Below are positions 8,192 to 17,809 of a stretch of 64,000 bases of DNA, one piece after another. Each line of letters starts with the position of its first letter. The stretch's first letter is position 1. Both the position numbers and the translations under genes were made by a program. Source of the DNA: Sphingobacterium sp. SGG-5 (GTDB lineage: Bacteria; Bacteroidota; Bacteroidia; Sphingobacteriales; Sphingobacteriaceae); contig NZ_JAAKGO010000001.1 of the NCBI RefSeq assembly GCF_011043525.1, positions 496,001 to 560,000 of the forward strand, read 5' to 3'. Under the pieces are notes generated by a model, which ran no database searches, was not told where the DNA came from, and saw nothing but the letters and a program-made list of their open reading frames with translations.

Positions 8192-8213
8192 GTTTCCACA
8201 AAATGTGGGGAAC
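8192..8213 (-). terminator. Weak hairpin at the end of the SusC/D operon
   Basis: Read on the minus strand, CCACA-TTT-TGTGG with partly paired flanks follows the last operon gene by 9 bp and is followed by TTTCC and TTTT. It may end the long minus-strand operon. The stem is short and contains a bulge. Confidence 0.35.
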
Positions 8214-8221
8214 CGTTGATT

Positions 8222-9469
8222 TTAATCCGCCACCACACTTATTTTATAGGGTTTCTGAATTGCCAGTCGGGCTGCTTTTAGCGCAATCGGAGCCGTTTCG
8301 GCGGTAACGGCGGTTTTGTATTTGCTGTTGCCCGTATCTTCACTCAGCGATGTGCTATTCGTATAGTCTACTCCATCAAGATTTACCCCGAAAACAGGCG
8401 TAAAGATACTTTCAAATACAGTGCATGCCGCGGCATAACGCCCTATTCCCAAATCGGCAAATACGCCATTTGTCGTCATGTCCATTTTGTGAGTGGTGTT
8501 CAGCGACGAAGTACGAAGGTTCTGAAGTGTTGTACCCCAAGGAATGACAAACTCAAAAGGCAAAGCTATAACCATGGCCTGCGTATGCCCGACGATCGCA
8601 TTATACATATTCATTTGTTGACTTCCGAAAGTATTGGTCAGTATATTTTTTGCATTTGTATTATAGCCAGCCTGCACTTTATCGGGATCGGCGTAGGCCT
8701 GTCCCATTATACAGGCAAATTTAGGTTGTCCATTTTGATCGGCTTTTATCTTATTCATCAGCTCCTCCACTTCGCCCTTTCTGATGTTATTCCATACCCA
8801 CCCCTCTTGACTCACCGGATTTTCCTGAAGAACAACCAGATCAAATTCAGTGCCTTGCAACACATCCTGCAAGCAGGCCGCTCCTGCGTCTTTCGTCCAT
8901 GCCGATGAGCCTGGGGCATATCTGTGGCGGTTGTATGACTTATCTGAAGCGTATGTGTCGCTGTGTCCTTTAATCGTCTTGCCAAACTTATGCATCCAGG
9001 TAATGCGTACCTTATTACGTACATCTGTTTGACGAAGTACATCCAGAAAATGCGTTTCTATTCCCTCTTGTGTATAGCTGTTACCTATAAAAAGGACACT
9101 ATAAAGTCCCTTAACAAGGACCTTACAGGTCGCAAATTTGCTTTGGTCGGCAGTCAATACAGTTATGATGGCCTCGCCTTCACTATGTGCTGTTACCTCT
9201 CCGTCATCATCAACAGAGGCAATATCCGGAGCGCTGCTATTCCAATAAACTGCTTTATTTTCAGCATCTTCGGGAGCAATGGTCGCCACCAAAGAGACTG
9301 TTCCCTCTTTGAATAGGGTGACTTCGCTTTGATCGATAGAGACTCCCGACACCAAAGCCGGCTGCGGAATATTGTCATCCTGGCCAGATGGTTCTGTTTC
9401 CGGATCTTTTCCGCAAGCGACTATCAGAACAAGCGTAAAAAGTATCCATACATAACTCAAATTTTTCAT
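8222..9469 (-). CDS. BIG2-DUF4886 lipoprotein (SGNH-like), copy 1
   Basis: A 415-residue predicted lipoprotein. The signal peptide ends in the lipobox LIVAC (C19), so it is membrane-anchored and probably surface-exposed. Residues about 38-122 form a bacterial Ig-like BIG2 domain. From about 125 the DUF4886 domain begins with VLFIGNSYTQEG, which resembles block I of SGNH hydrolases with GNS in place of GDS, followed by DLVVLQEN. SGNH relatives remove acyl or sulfate esters, but no activity is established for DUF4886. It is the last gene of the locus and a paralogue of the gene at 9480-10748, sharing domain order and the GNS motif. Confidence 0.85.
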   Translation of the reverse strand: MKNLSYVWILFTLVLIVACGKDPETEPSGQDDNIPQPALVSGVSIDQSEVTLFKEGTVSLVATIAPEDAENKAVYWNSSAPDIASVDDDGEVTAHSEGEAIITVLTADQSKFATCKVLVKGLYSVLFIGNSYTQEGIETHFLDVLRQTDVRNKVRITWMHKFGKTIKGHSDTYASDKSYNRHRYAPGSSAWTKDAGAACLQDVLQGTEFDLVVLQENPVSQEGWVWNNIRKGEVEELMNKIKADQNGQPKFACIMGQAYADPDKVQAGYNTNAKNILTNTFGSQQMNMYNAIVGHTQAMVIALPFEFVIPWGTTLQNLRTSSLNTTHKMDMTTNGVFADLGIGRYAAACTVFESIFTPVFGVNLDGVDYTNSTSLSEDTGNSKYKTAVTAETAPIALKAARLAIQKPYKISVVAD

Positions 9470-9479
9470 GTTTTTTCGA

Positions 9480-10748
9480 TTAAAGATCTGACATATCTGT
9501 TATTTCAAAGGGCTTCTCAACGGCATTCCGAGCAGCTTCAAGAGCAATAGCCGCATTTTCTGTTGTAACCGGGGTGCGGTAATCGACGGTGAGACTTACG
9601 GACCCGTCCAGATCTGTGTATGGCACAGGAACCTTTGCACCGAATATCGGAGTAAAGATGCTTTCAAAGAATGTACAGGCCGCTCCAAATCGAGAAATAC
9701 CTTTGTCCATGTGGTAACTGTCCCGGGTCAAATCAGCTCGTGGAAGCAGGAGAGATGTATTGTTGTTTACAGAGGTGGTCCGCAGGTTTTGCAACATCGT
9801 ACCGGTGGCGATGACTCCATCGACCGAGGTTTCGGATAGCACTTTTTTAGCCCGGTCGGCGATGGTATTGTACATCAGTATCTGATCGGATCCAAAGTTA
9901 TTTTGTAAAATAGACTGTTTACCACTATACGACTGAATATCTGGAAATGCCGGATCGCCATACGCGACAGCCATCACGTACATAAATGCAGGTGCTCCTT
10001 TTTGGTCATTTGTGATATTTTTTATCAGGCTCTCAATGTTATCTTTATGGTATTTATCCCACGCCCAAGCATCTTTATTTCCGGTATGTTCCTGAATCGT
10101 AACCAAATTCCATTCATACGCCGCAGCTGTCTGAGGCAGCGGAGTAAGCCCTGTATTGGTCCATTTCAACGTATTATAATTGGGAATATTGTAATAGTAG
10201 TCCGCACTTCCAATAATATATGCCGCACTATGTTGTGCCATGGTTCTCCCGCCAAGGTGCATCCAATGCAGGTTTATCTTATCCTTCAACCCTGCTGTAG
10301 TAATCAATGAAAGAAAATGGTTCTCAATGGCATCTTGGGTAAAACTATTGCCGATAAAGAGAACGTTGTACGTATCTGTAACGACAACATGACAGGTGGC
10401 TGTCTTATTTTGATCTTCAGAAGTCGCCGTAATCGTAGCCTCTCCGGCAGCGACGGCTGTTACTTTGCCGGTTTCATCCACTGTTGCAATAGCCTCGTCA
10501 CTACTCGCCCATGTGATTTTTTTATTCTCGGCTACTTCCGGAAAAATGTGAGATACAAGGCTTGTGCTCTCGCCTTTATACAAGGTTGTCTTGTACTTAT
10601 CGAGGGAAACCTGAAAGACTGCAACCGGCGGTTTATTATTAGCATTGTCGTCATCTATAGGATCTGTTATCGGATCGATCTCTTTATTCGAACAGGCCAA
10701 TATTGCCATGATGGCAAATACGGGGATTAATAATCGAAGTACGCTCAT
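9480..10748 (-). CDS. BIG2-DUF4886 lipoprotein (SGNH-like), copy 2
   Basis: A 422-residue lipoprotein starting at the ATG at 10746-10748 (MSVLRLLIPVF). The 33 residues readable upstream overlap the preceding gene and lack signal-peptide character. The lipobox is AILAC. A BIG2 domain (about 45-128) precedes DUF4886, which opens with NVLFIGNSFTQDA and later has NLVTIQEHTG. It is diverged from copy 1 but has the same architecture, which points to a tandem duplication with specialisation. It lies 31 bp after the BACON-IPT-NHL gene and 10 bp before copy 1, so all three are surely cotranscribed. Confidence 0.85.
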   Translation of the reverse strand: MSVLRLLIPVFAIMAILACSNKEIDPITDPIDDDNANNKPPVAVFQVSLDKYKTTLYKGESTSLVSHIFPEVAENKKITWASSDEAIATVDETGKVTAVAAGEATITATSEDQNKTATCHVVVTDTYNVLFIGNSFTQDAIENHFLSLITTAGLKDKINLHWMHLGGRTMAQHSAAYIIGSADYYYNIPNYNTLKWTNTGLTPLPQTAAAYEWNLVTIQEHTGNKDAWAWDKYHKDNIESLIKNITNDQKGAPAFMYVMAVAYGDPAFPDIQSYSGKQSILQNNFGSDQILMYNTIADRAKKVLSETSVDGVIATGTMLQNLRTTSVNNNTSLLLPRADLTRDSYHMDKGISRFGAACTFFESIFTPIFGAKVPVPYTDLDGSVSLTVDYRTPVTTENAAIALEAARNAVEKPFEITDMSDL

Positions 10749-10779
10749 ATCGTAAAAATATTGATTTACAAATGTTATA

Positions 10780-12639
10780 TTAATCGAGTGTCCATTTACG
10801 AATGCGACTACTACCAAAATCGGAAATGTATAAGGTCGTACCCTCACTATTCCAGGCCAAACCTCTCGGATTGCTTAAGCGGGCTTTATCCGCTTTTCCA
10901 TCTGTAGTTCCCGATTGACCAGCCACACCGATAACAGTCTCTATAGTCTTGGTAGTCAAATTAATTTTCCGAATAATATGATTATTATTATCAGATACAT
11001 ACAAGTATCCGTCAGGCCCAAATTGTATATCCCAAGCCTGCCCGAAACCACTGGTCTCTAAATTATTGGTCAATCCACTAACTCCTGAATTTCCAGGTGT
11101 GGTGGTTGCATGGTTTAATTTTGTAAAGCCATCTACCGGGTTGGTTAAATCCATTATATATGGCCCATAGCCAACGGCTTGTGTATTGGTCATGGCATAC
11201 AACTTCGTTCCGTCGGCAGGATTGATCGTAAGCCCATACCAAGTCGGGTTCACTGTTCCTAATCTATAAATAACTTCCCCCTGTTGGGTATCCGGATTCA
11301 CCTTTAATACAGGTCCGGTTGCATGTCCAAGTACACCATACAAATAGCCATCATGCGGGTTATAAACTAAGCGATACATGTATGCACTTGCTGTCGGAGG
11401 ACCATCATCCGGCGGATAGGTAATTGTCCTTTCCACCGGTGTCCAATTATTAGCCGGATCTAACTCGTAGTAGCTTGTACCGTTTTTTTGATCATTCGCA
11501 ACATATACGATATTATTAGCTCCAACGGTAGATCCGTTGGGAGTAGCAAAAGTACCGACGGACTCTACAATATCTTCAGCTTCGTTGATACGGACGATAT
11601 GTCGGTTAGTTCCTTCATCCCTATGCGTCGCAAAGATATTACCATTGCCATCCAGACTGATGTACCGAGCTTTTAGACGACCTTGTGCCAATGTGCCTCC
11701 TCTAAAGGTGCCGTTCCCATCACCTGTAACCGTGTATAAACCCCACGACTTGATATAATCAAAAGTGGTCGGGTAGGTCAGTTCCTCGCCCAGAATATTC
11801 ACCTTTATCGTACAAGGATTACCCGGCGCACGTGGGACGACGACCGTAATTGCATCGTCGGCTACGCTGACAACTTCTGCTTCCAAGGCATTGAAATACA
11901 CTTTGACCAGATCTTTATTCGTTCCGAAATTTGCTCCATTCAGTACTACGGTACTTTCTTTCTCACCGGAAAGCGGAGCGAAATCGCCCAAAACAGGCTG
12001 CAAGACATTCTGATGTTGCGACACCTCAATAATCTGATCCAGATCGGGATGCCCATCAGTCATGACTTTGATATACCCTATCCGGTCACCCGGAGCTATA
12101 GGCGACGCTACGAATGTGTATAGTTTACTTCCTATATACGGTGTATTATCTCCTGCATTTGTAGCCCAAACCGGCAGCTCCAATGTGAAGTCTACATTGC
12201 TCGTAATGTGTAGGGTAAAATCCAGCTCACCGTCAATGATATCTATCCCCTCGGTCTCTGCCACGACCAACGATGGCTCAGTCCCCCATTGCTGCACCGG
12301 GATCGTAAAACCTTGTACATCCCGGCCAGATACCGTAATCTGAGCAATCCGCTCTTCAAACCCTTCGTTAGGAAACACTTCTACACGAAGAAAAGTGCCT
12401 TTATCATCAACGATAGATACTTTGCACCACTCGGCTGAAGAGGATACCTTTACTACATCCAAATTTGTGTTTAAAGGCACCATTCTATTGCCCGCCATTT
12501 GGATAAAGGGCTGTTGAAGCACCGTCAGCTGCTCATCATCCAAATTTAAAAATCCTGGCTCAGCGGTTTCTTTTTTACAAGCTATAAACAACAGACAGAT
12601 ACTACATACATATCCTATTATTTTATACAATCGTTTCAT
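10780..12639 (-). CDS. BACON-IPT-NHL lipoprotein
   Basis: A 619-residue lipoprotein with signal peptide and lipobox LFIAC. Two BACON-like beta domains (about 35-215) are followed by an IPT/TIG domain (about 217-295, PVLGDFAPLSGEKESTVVLNG). An NHL-type beta propeller fills the C-terminal half, including the repeats GYLYVSDNNNHIIRKI and LYISDFGSSRIRKW. BACON and IPT domains bind carbohydrate or proteins in other Sus systems, and NHL propellers bind ligands or act as lyases. The most likely role is a surface ligand-binding protein, in the place of SusE/F. It is a paralogue of the gene at 20956. Confidence 0.85.
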   Translation of the reverse strand: MKRLYKIIGYVCSICLLFIACKKETAEPGFLNLDDEQLTVLQQPFIQMAGNRMVPLNTNLDVVKVSSSAEWCKVSIVDDKGTFLRVEVFPNEGFEERIAQITVSGRDVQGFTIPVQQWGTEPSLVVAETEGIDIIDGELDFTLHITSNVDFTLELPVWATNAGDNTPYIGSKLYTFVASPIAPGDRIGYIKVMTDGHPDLDQIIEVSQHQNVLQPVLGDFAPLSGEKESTVVLNGANFGTNKDLVKVYFNALEAEVVSVADDAITVVVPRAPGNPCTIKVNILGEELTYPTTFDYIKSWGLYTVTGDGNGTFRGGTLAQGRLKARYISLDGNGNIFATHRDEGTNRHIVRINEAEDIVESVGTFATPNGSTVGANNIVYVANDQKNGTSYYELDPANNWTPVERTITYPPDDGPPTASAYMYRLVYNPHDGYLYGVLGHATGPVLKVNPDTQQGEVIYRLGTVNPTWYGLTINPADGTKLYAMTNTQAVGYGPYIMDLTNPVDGFTKLNHATTTPGNSGVSGLTNNLETSGFGQAWDIQFGPDGYLYVSDNNNHIIRKINLTTKTIETVIGVAGQSGTTDGKADKARLSNPRGLAWNSEGTTLYISDFGSSRIRKWTLD

Positions 12640-12670
12640 TCCATTTAGGTTTCAGAGTCATAAAACATAC

Positions 12671-13576
12671 TTATTTCTTCAAGAACAAATCACAAACTAC
12701 CGGCAAGTGATCTGAAGGATAGTGACCGTTGTTATAACTATCCGTTAACACAGTATACGATAGCACCCGTATACGATCATTGACGAGTACATAGTCGATA
12801 CGTGAACCGGGCGCACCTTCAAATACACCACCAGGAAAACCCGTCCCTTTAGGGCCAGAGCGTGGTGCCTCACTCAAAACGTAAGAATCTCCAAGATACG
12901 TCAACACATCGGTAATCTGACTGGTCCTCGGACTTGAATTCAGGTCTCCCGTACTAATCACCGGCAGGTTATTCCCGGCTATTTCCTTTATCTTCCGAAC
13001 CATCACTTTCCCTGAATTTTGTTTCGCGGTACGATATCGGTAATAGAAATGGGACGTAAAGAAGTAAAACTCCTGTCCCGTGGCTTTATGTTTCATCCTC
13101 GCCCAAGTACAGATACGTGTATCCGTAGCATCCCAACCGATGCTTTCTACATCCGGTGTTTCGCTATACCAAAACACCCCATGGTCCAACACCTCAAATT
13201 CGGCCTTTTTATAGACAATCGACGCCGTATGATTTTTAGAAGTCTTGCCGGCATACGGATAACCGACATAATCATATTCGGGCAAAAGTGTTATGAGATC
13301 AGCCATTTGACTGAAATTACCCTCTTGTGTACCGACAATATCAAATCCGTGGTTACGGATCAGATTCGCCAACGGCTCTTTACGAATAGCCCATCCGTTG
13401 CCTGTTTTCTCATCTGCTGCCGCGGCATAACGGATGTTATAGCTTGCTACCTTGACTTGTATGCCTTCTTTTGCAGATGGTTTTCCTCGTGACCCTTTGG
13501 CGGCGCCCATCCATCCGCAGGACAGAAAGCAGGTCATCACTACACCTAAAAATATATGAATATATGTTCTCATCAT
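12671..13576 (-). CDS. EEP-family phosphoesterase lipoprotein, copy 1
   Basis: A 301-residue endonuclease/exonuclease/phosphatase (EEP) fold lipoprotein with lipobox CFLSC. Catalytic motifs are intact: SYNIRYA, GTQEGN (metal Glu), TSHFYY (His), STGDLNSSP (GDxN), RIDYVLV and SDHLPV. EEP enzymes use a metal to cut phosphodiesters or phosphomonoesters in nucleic acids, inositol phosphates or sphingomyelin. A surface-anchored form in a Sus locus suggests removal of phosphate groups from an imported ligand. It is nearly the same as the C-terminal part of the next gene upstream but lacks the BACON domain. MM at the start leaves the initiator uncertain by one codon. Confidence 0.88.
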   Translation of the reverse strand: MMRTYIHIFLGVVMTCFLSCGWMGAAKGSRGKPSAKEGIQVKVASYNIRYAAAADEKTGNGWAIRKEPLANLIRNHGFDIVGTQEGNFSQMADLITLLPEYDYVGYPYAGKTSKNHTASIVYKKAEFEVLDHGVFWYSETPDVESIGWDATDTRICTWARMKHKATGQEFYFFTSHFYYRYRTAKQNSGKVMVRKIKEIAGNNLPVISTGDLNSSPRTSQITDVLTYLGDSYVLSEAPRSGPKGTGFPGGVFEGAPGSRIDYVLVNDRIRVLSYTVLTDSYNNGHYPSDHLPVVCDLFLKK

Positions 13577-13631
13577 GTATTTATTATTTCAAAATTTCTT
13601 ATCTCTTCTCAGACGTATTTATCCGTATTTA

Positions 13632-14816
13632 TTACTTTTTCAAGAACAAGTCACAACTTACTGGCAAATGGTCCGAAGGATGCCGTCCGTTGTTATAGCT
13701 ATCCGTCAATACGGCGTAAGACAGCACCCGGATCTTATCATTGACCAACACATAGTCTATCCGCGAGCCCGGAGTCCCCTCGAACACGCCACCGGCGAAG
13801 CCAGTACCTTCAGGCCCCGAACGAGGTGTCTCTGTCAGATCGTACGAATCGCTCAACAAAGTCAGTATATCTAATATCTGTGGGGTAGAAGGATTCGAAT
13901 TCAAGTCTCCTGTACTGATGACAGGTAGGTTATCTGTAACTATCTCCTGTATCTTTTGTACCATAACTTCACCAGAATTACGTTTGGCCGTTACATATTG
14001 ATAATAAAAGTGTGACGCAAAGAAATAAAACTCCTGCCCGGTAGCTTTATGTCTCATTCTGGCCCAGGTACAGATCCGCGTATCCGTGGCATCCCATCCT
14101 ATACTTTCGGCATCAGGTGTCTCGCTATACCAGAATACACCTTGATTCACCACCTCGAGCACAGCTTTCTTATACACGATCGAGGCAGTATGGTTTCTCG
14201 AGGTACTACCTGCATAGGGGTACCCTATATAGTCATACTCCGGCAAAAGTGCCATTAAGTCACCCATCTGGCTAAAATTACCCTCTTGTGTACCGACAAT
14301 ATCAAACCCATGGTTACGAATTAGATTCGCCAACGGTGTTTTCCGACTATTCCACCCGTTGCCAGTGCCTTCATCCGCAGCTGCCGCATAGCGGATATTG
14401 TAACTTGCAGCCTTGACATGAATACCCTCTTCTTCTATATCCGGTATAGAGGCTTTACCTTTTTGTCGAATAACTATCTCGGCCAGCGGACCGCCCTCCA
14501 CTTTAACCAATAGTGCTGCAACACGTTCACGCTCCAACACATTTTCTTCCACCGTAATGGTTAAATTGTTGTCTGCTTGCTCTTCATTATACGCTACATA
14601 ACACCATGCTTTTGAAGAAATTAAAGAGACGGCTTTATCGGAGGTCACGGTGACATATTCCGTAGCACCTTCCGCTTCTATGATTAGCTCTTCCCTCGAT
14701 ACGGACAACGTTCCTTTTTCTCCTTTCTCATAGGTCTCATTTTCCTTATCACAAGAAAGGAAACTTGCCACAATACAGATTAAAAATATCCGGATACTTG
14801 TTTTTATCATTGCCAT
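13632..14816 (-). CDS. BACON-EEP phosphoesterase lipoprotein, copy 2
   Basis: A 394-residue lipoprotein (lipobox ASFLSC) with one BACON domain (about 38-122, ending VIRQKG) followed by an EEP catalytic domain. All EEP motifs are present: SYNIRYA, GTQEGN, ASHFYY, STGDLNSNP, RIDYVLV and SDHLPV. The catalytic part matches copy 1 almost residue for residue over its whole length, including the rare FWYSETPD segment. One gene therefore seems to be a recent duplicate that gained or lost the BACON module. The start could be M1 or M3 (MAMIK). It is 5 bp from the gene upstream of it. Confidence 0.88.
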   Translation of the reverse strand: MAMIKTSIRIFLICIVASFLSCDKENETYEKGEKGTLSVSREELIIEAEGATEYVTVTSDKAVSLISSKAWCYVAYNEEQADNNLTITVEENVLERERVAALLVKVEGGPLAEIVIRQKGKASIPDIEEEGIHVKAASYNIRYAAAADEGTGNGWNSRKTPLANLIRNHGFDIVGTQEGNFSQMGDLMALLPEYDYIGYPYAGSTSRNHTASIVYKKAVLEVVNQGVFWYSETPDAESIGWDATDTRICTWARMRHKATGQEFYFFASHFYYQYVTAKRNSGEVMVQKIQEIVTDNLPVISTGDLNSNPSTPQILDILTLLSDSYDLTETPRSGPEGTGFAGGVFEGTPGSRIDYVLVNDKIRVLSYAVLTDSYNNGRHPSDHLPVSCDLFLKK

Positions 14817-14821
14817 AATTT

Positions 14822-15724
14822 TTACTTTTTAACCTCTATTCTAAGCTCTTCCTTCATCGTGTGGGTGGTCCCTGCCAATACGTATTCATAATGTATAAGA
14901 AACACATTATAGGTTCTTCCGTCGATTTCCTCCTTTTTATAAATATTGGGGTAATCCGGATCCGTATTGACCTGCCGAACGGTAATGTCACGATAAGGGT
15001 GAATACGCACGCGATTATCATGTGCTACCTCCAGAACAATCGCTCCCCGCTCGATGAGAGGTAGGTCTGCCTGAAAAGGTTCAGTCCCTGCCATAATACG
15101 GACCTTGTTCCACGCAAGAGGTTGCACAAGTTTATTGCCGGCCGTCACTACACCATCATATATACCGTTCATCCTGTATAGTGATTCGGTAGCTTGGGAG
15201 GCGTATTCGTTTTCGATCACGACTCGATAGAGTACATTCCGCTTTTCTTCATTAACCTCCGAGGTTGAATAATCTTTGACGATCAGGGAAATAAAGTACG
15301 TGGAATCGGGAGATAACCCTTCCGGCCGTACCCGTACCATCATCTTGCCCTGACGCTCACCTGCAGGTATATGAATATGATAGTCGTCGATATCATAATG
15401 ATCTGCCGGTAACAACTTCGCATAGCGAAACTCGTCTGCGTCGTAAATGGACCGGTTATAGATATCGAATTGTGTTCTACTCTCCATGAGTGTAATGTCA
15501 ATATCTTCATCTAAAAGGCCTGTACCCCCGGTAACTGCTGCGATGTATCCGACAGACTCTCCGCCATTGAGCTGGAATGTTTGTTCAAAGACGTTATATT
15601 CTCCATCACTTACCAATGCAAATACCTTTTTATAAAGTTCTTTTTCGAAAATAGCGTTGTCATTGCAAGAGAACTGGACAACGGAACCGAGCAGTGATAA
15701 TATTATGATATAGTGTTTTTTCAT
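14822..15724 (-). CDS. DUF1735/DUF4361-type SusC/D-associated lipoprotein
   Basis: A 300-residue lipoprotein starting at the ATG at 15722-15724 (MKKHYIIIL), with AAAAAGGAA just before it on the mRNA, one of the better ribosome sites here. The lipobox is VQFSC. The N-terminal half resembles DUF1735 (immunoglobulin-like, seen in BT_3987 relatives). The C-terminal half, with YRMNGIYDGVV and a final anti-parallel strand set, resembles DUF4361. Such proteins normally sit directly after susD and are thought to be surface binding proteins. Its position, 30 bp after SusD, fits this. Ligand unknown. Confidence 0.78.
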   Translation of the reverse strand: MKKHYIIILSLLGSVVQFSCNDNAIFEKELYKKVFALVSDGEYNVFEQTFQLNGGESVGYIAAVTGGTGLLDEDIDITLMESRTQFDIYNRSIYDADEFRYAKLLPADHYDIDDYHIHIPAGERQGKMMVRVRPEGLSPDSTYFISLIVKDYSTSEVNEEKRNVLYRVVIENEYASQATESLYRMNGIYDGVVTAGNKLVQPLAWNKVRIMAGTEPFQADLPLIERGAIVLEVAHDNRVRIHPYRDITVRQVNTDPDYPNIYKKEEIDGRTYNVFLIHYEYVLAGTTHTMKEELRIEVKK

Positions 15725-15754
15725 TTCCTTTTTACTAAATAATCCAACCATAAC

Positions 15755-17782
15755 TTACCAACCCGGATTTTGGTCCAAAGAAGGCAAACGATTAAGCTCG
15801 GCGCGAGGGATGGGCACGAAAATTAATTTTTTATCAACCAGACGCCCTCGGATCTGTGATGTACTTGGAATTACCCGTTGATAGAATGTCCCTTTACCAC
15901 CATCTAAGTTCATTCCCATAATCGGTTCACGCTCTGTTTGTTCATAAATACCCCATCGCCGTACATCATAATATCTTCTATTTTCCCATAGGAACTCTAC
16001 CATACGCTCACGTTCGATTTGTTCCTGTACCACGTTGGCACTGCTCAACTGTCCCGGCGTCAGCCCCGGAAGACCCGCCCGATAGCGTACCTGATTAAAA
16101 GCTTCTTTAATAGCATTAACATCCCGGGAAAAAGTTTGTGAAACACCCCCTACTTCGACCGTATAGCTCCCGTTTAAATTATTCAACGCTTCGGCGTATG
16201 ACAGCAGGATTTCGGCGTAGCGGATAATCGGATAAGCTTTATTGACACGACGATTGCCCGATCCTTGATAGGCATCCATAGGATGGACAAACTTTTTAAT
16301 CACATAGCCTGTTACCGGATAATTCAGCGGATCCGTAGCCGCAGTACGCCCATCCGGCCCTCCATAGTAATAGTTCGCTGCATGGTTGTTGTTTTCAGCA
16401 CTCGATCCCGCCTGCCATACGGCTTCACAAAAACCGACAGATGCGTAAAAACGCATTTCCCGATTTGCATACATATTATATATCCCCGAATTGAGTTGAT
16501 AGCCTGAAAAGTTCTTTGGAGAAGTGGTAAACCCTGTTTCCGAATAATAACTGTCACTCATGGCTTCCTCTTTGGTGCGCCCATCGTCCATCAGATAAGT
16601 ATCGACTACTTTCTGGGTAACACTAAACCGGCTCCATCCCCCCATAGATACAGGGAAAGCCCCTTTATTAAGGTAATCATTGATAAAATCTGTATTCCTT
16701 GCCCAGATAAATTCCGGAACAATAGTGGCTACGGCTTCACCATTGAACATCTCGGAGTAAGATCTGAACGCATCGATACCTCCTGCTCCTGCCGGAAAAG
16801 TTTCATAATAATTGGGATCAGACGTCACGCCTGTTGGCAATTCCTTTGTCTCGGCATCGGCCACTACAGTATATAGTTTATATAGCGGACCACCCGGTCC
16901 TTGCAGATCCATAACACGCTTTGCCGTCGCTGCTGCCACCGCCCATCGGCTCTCGTCATAGGTCTGGGATACATAAAACACACCGTCAGTCTTCCGTTTC
17001 CAGTTACTAAAATACGAACGGGCAACTGCTCCGCCATTAAAAAGCGGACTGGCGTGCATTAGACGCAACCGAGCAACCAATGCATAAGCCGCTCCCTTCG
17101 TGGGTCGTCCAAAATCCAACATCGAGACCTGGGCAGGCAATAAACCTCCTGCTTTCTCAAATTCAGCACATACATATTCCATCGCCTCATCATATGTGCT
17201 CCGAGGTCTGTCATAATAAGACAGGTCTTCATTAGTATTGACGACTTCGTCACCTAACAAAATCGGCGGGCCAAAATCCACGAGGAGGTTATAGTAAGCA
17301 TATGCACGGATAAACCGCGTGTTTCCTTCTATATAATTTCTCATACTGATGGTCTGATCATGAGGATCATCCAAATGATTGAGGATATTATTACACTTAC
17401 GGATAATCTTATAATAGTTACCCCATTGGTTTAAGTTGGGTGAGGATACACCATAAAAATCGGGATTGATATAACCGGCCGAAAAGTCCAGTCCAGGATA
17501 CCAGTTATTGGATACCCTAAAGGTCATAAATCCCTCATCTGTTGCCAGTACGCCGGGCGTATGGTTGGCACGGGAAGTAGCCGCTTCATCCGGAAACATG
17601 GTAGCCGCTCCCCACATATAAGACTCCAAATACCGGCTAGAGGTATAAACGGAATCAATATTAAATTCATCGTCAAAATACCGGTCTACATTTAAATAGT
17701 CCTTGCAGGAAAAGACCAATCCCAAGGGTATCAGCAAGAGGACGATGCTTAATCTATTTTTGAAATTTATCAATGCTTTCAT
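15755..17782 (-). CDS. SusD/RagB-family ligand-binding lipoprotein
   Basis: A 675-residue surface lipoprotein (lipobox LVFSC) that acts as the lid of the SusC channel. It has SusD-like N-terminal TPR helices and the usual C-terminal signature: RMVEFLWENRRYYDVRRWG, then IPRAELNRLPSLDQNPGW. The length is slightly above the usual 500-600 residues. The motif near the N-terminus (CKDYLNVDRYF) is typical of mature SusD proteins. It follows SusC by 27 bp and precedes the DUF1735-type lipoprotein. Binding specificity cannot be read from sequence. Confidence 0.95.
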   Translation of the reverse strand: MKALINFKNRLSIVLLLIPLGLVFSCKDYLNVDRYFDDEFNIDSVYTSSRYLESYMWGAATMFPDEAATSRANHTPGVLATDEGFMTFRVSNNWYPGLDFSAGYINPDFYGVSSPNLNQWGNYYKIIRKCNNILNHLDDPHDQTISMRNYIEGNTRFIRAYAYYNLLVDFGPPILLGDEVVNTNEDLSYYDRPRSTYDEAMEYVCAEFEKAGGLLPAQVSMLDFGRPTKGAAYALVARLRLMHASPLFNGGAVARSYFSNWKRKTDGVFYVSQTYDESRWAVAAATAKRVMDLQGPGGPLYKLYTVVADAETKELPTGVTSDPNYYETFPAGAGGIDAFRSYSEMFNGEAVATIVPEFIWARNTDFINDYLNKGAFPVSMGGWSRFSVTQKVVDTYLMDDGRTKEEAMSDSYYSETGFTTSPKNFSGYQLNSGIYNMYANREMRFYASVGFCEAVWQAGSSAENNNHAANYYYGGPDGRTAATDPLNYPVTGYVIKKFVHPMDAYQGSGNRRVNKAYPIIRYAEILLSYAEALNNLNGSYTVEVGGVSQTFSRDVNAIKEAFNQVRYRAGLPGLTPGQLSSANVVQEQIERERMVEFLWENRRYYDVRRWGIYEQTEREPIMGMNLDGGKGTFYQRVIPSTSQIRGRLVDKKLIFVPIPRAELNRLPSLDQNPGW

Positions 17783-17809
17783 ATTATGTTCGAGGATTTA
17801 AGCCAAAAA

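Noticed and set aside
13019..13492. 157-codon plus-strand frame opposite the EEP gene
   Set aside because: Shadow frame; the paralogue at 13632 has a different, shorter open frame at the same place, so it is not conserved.
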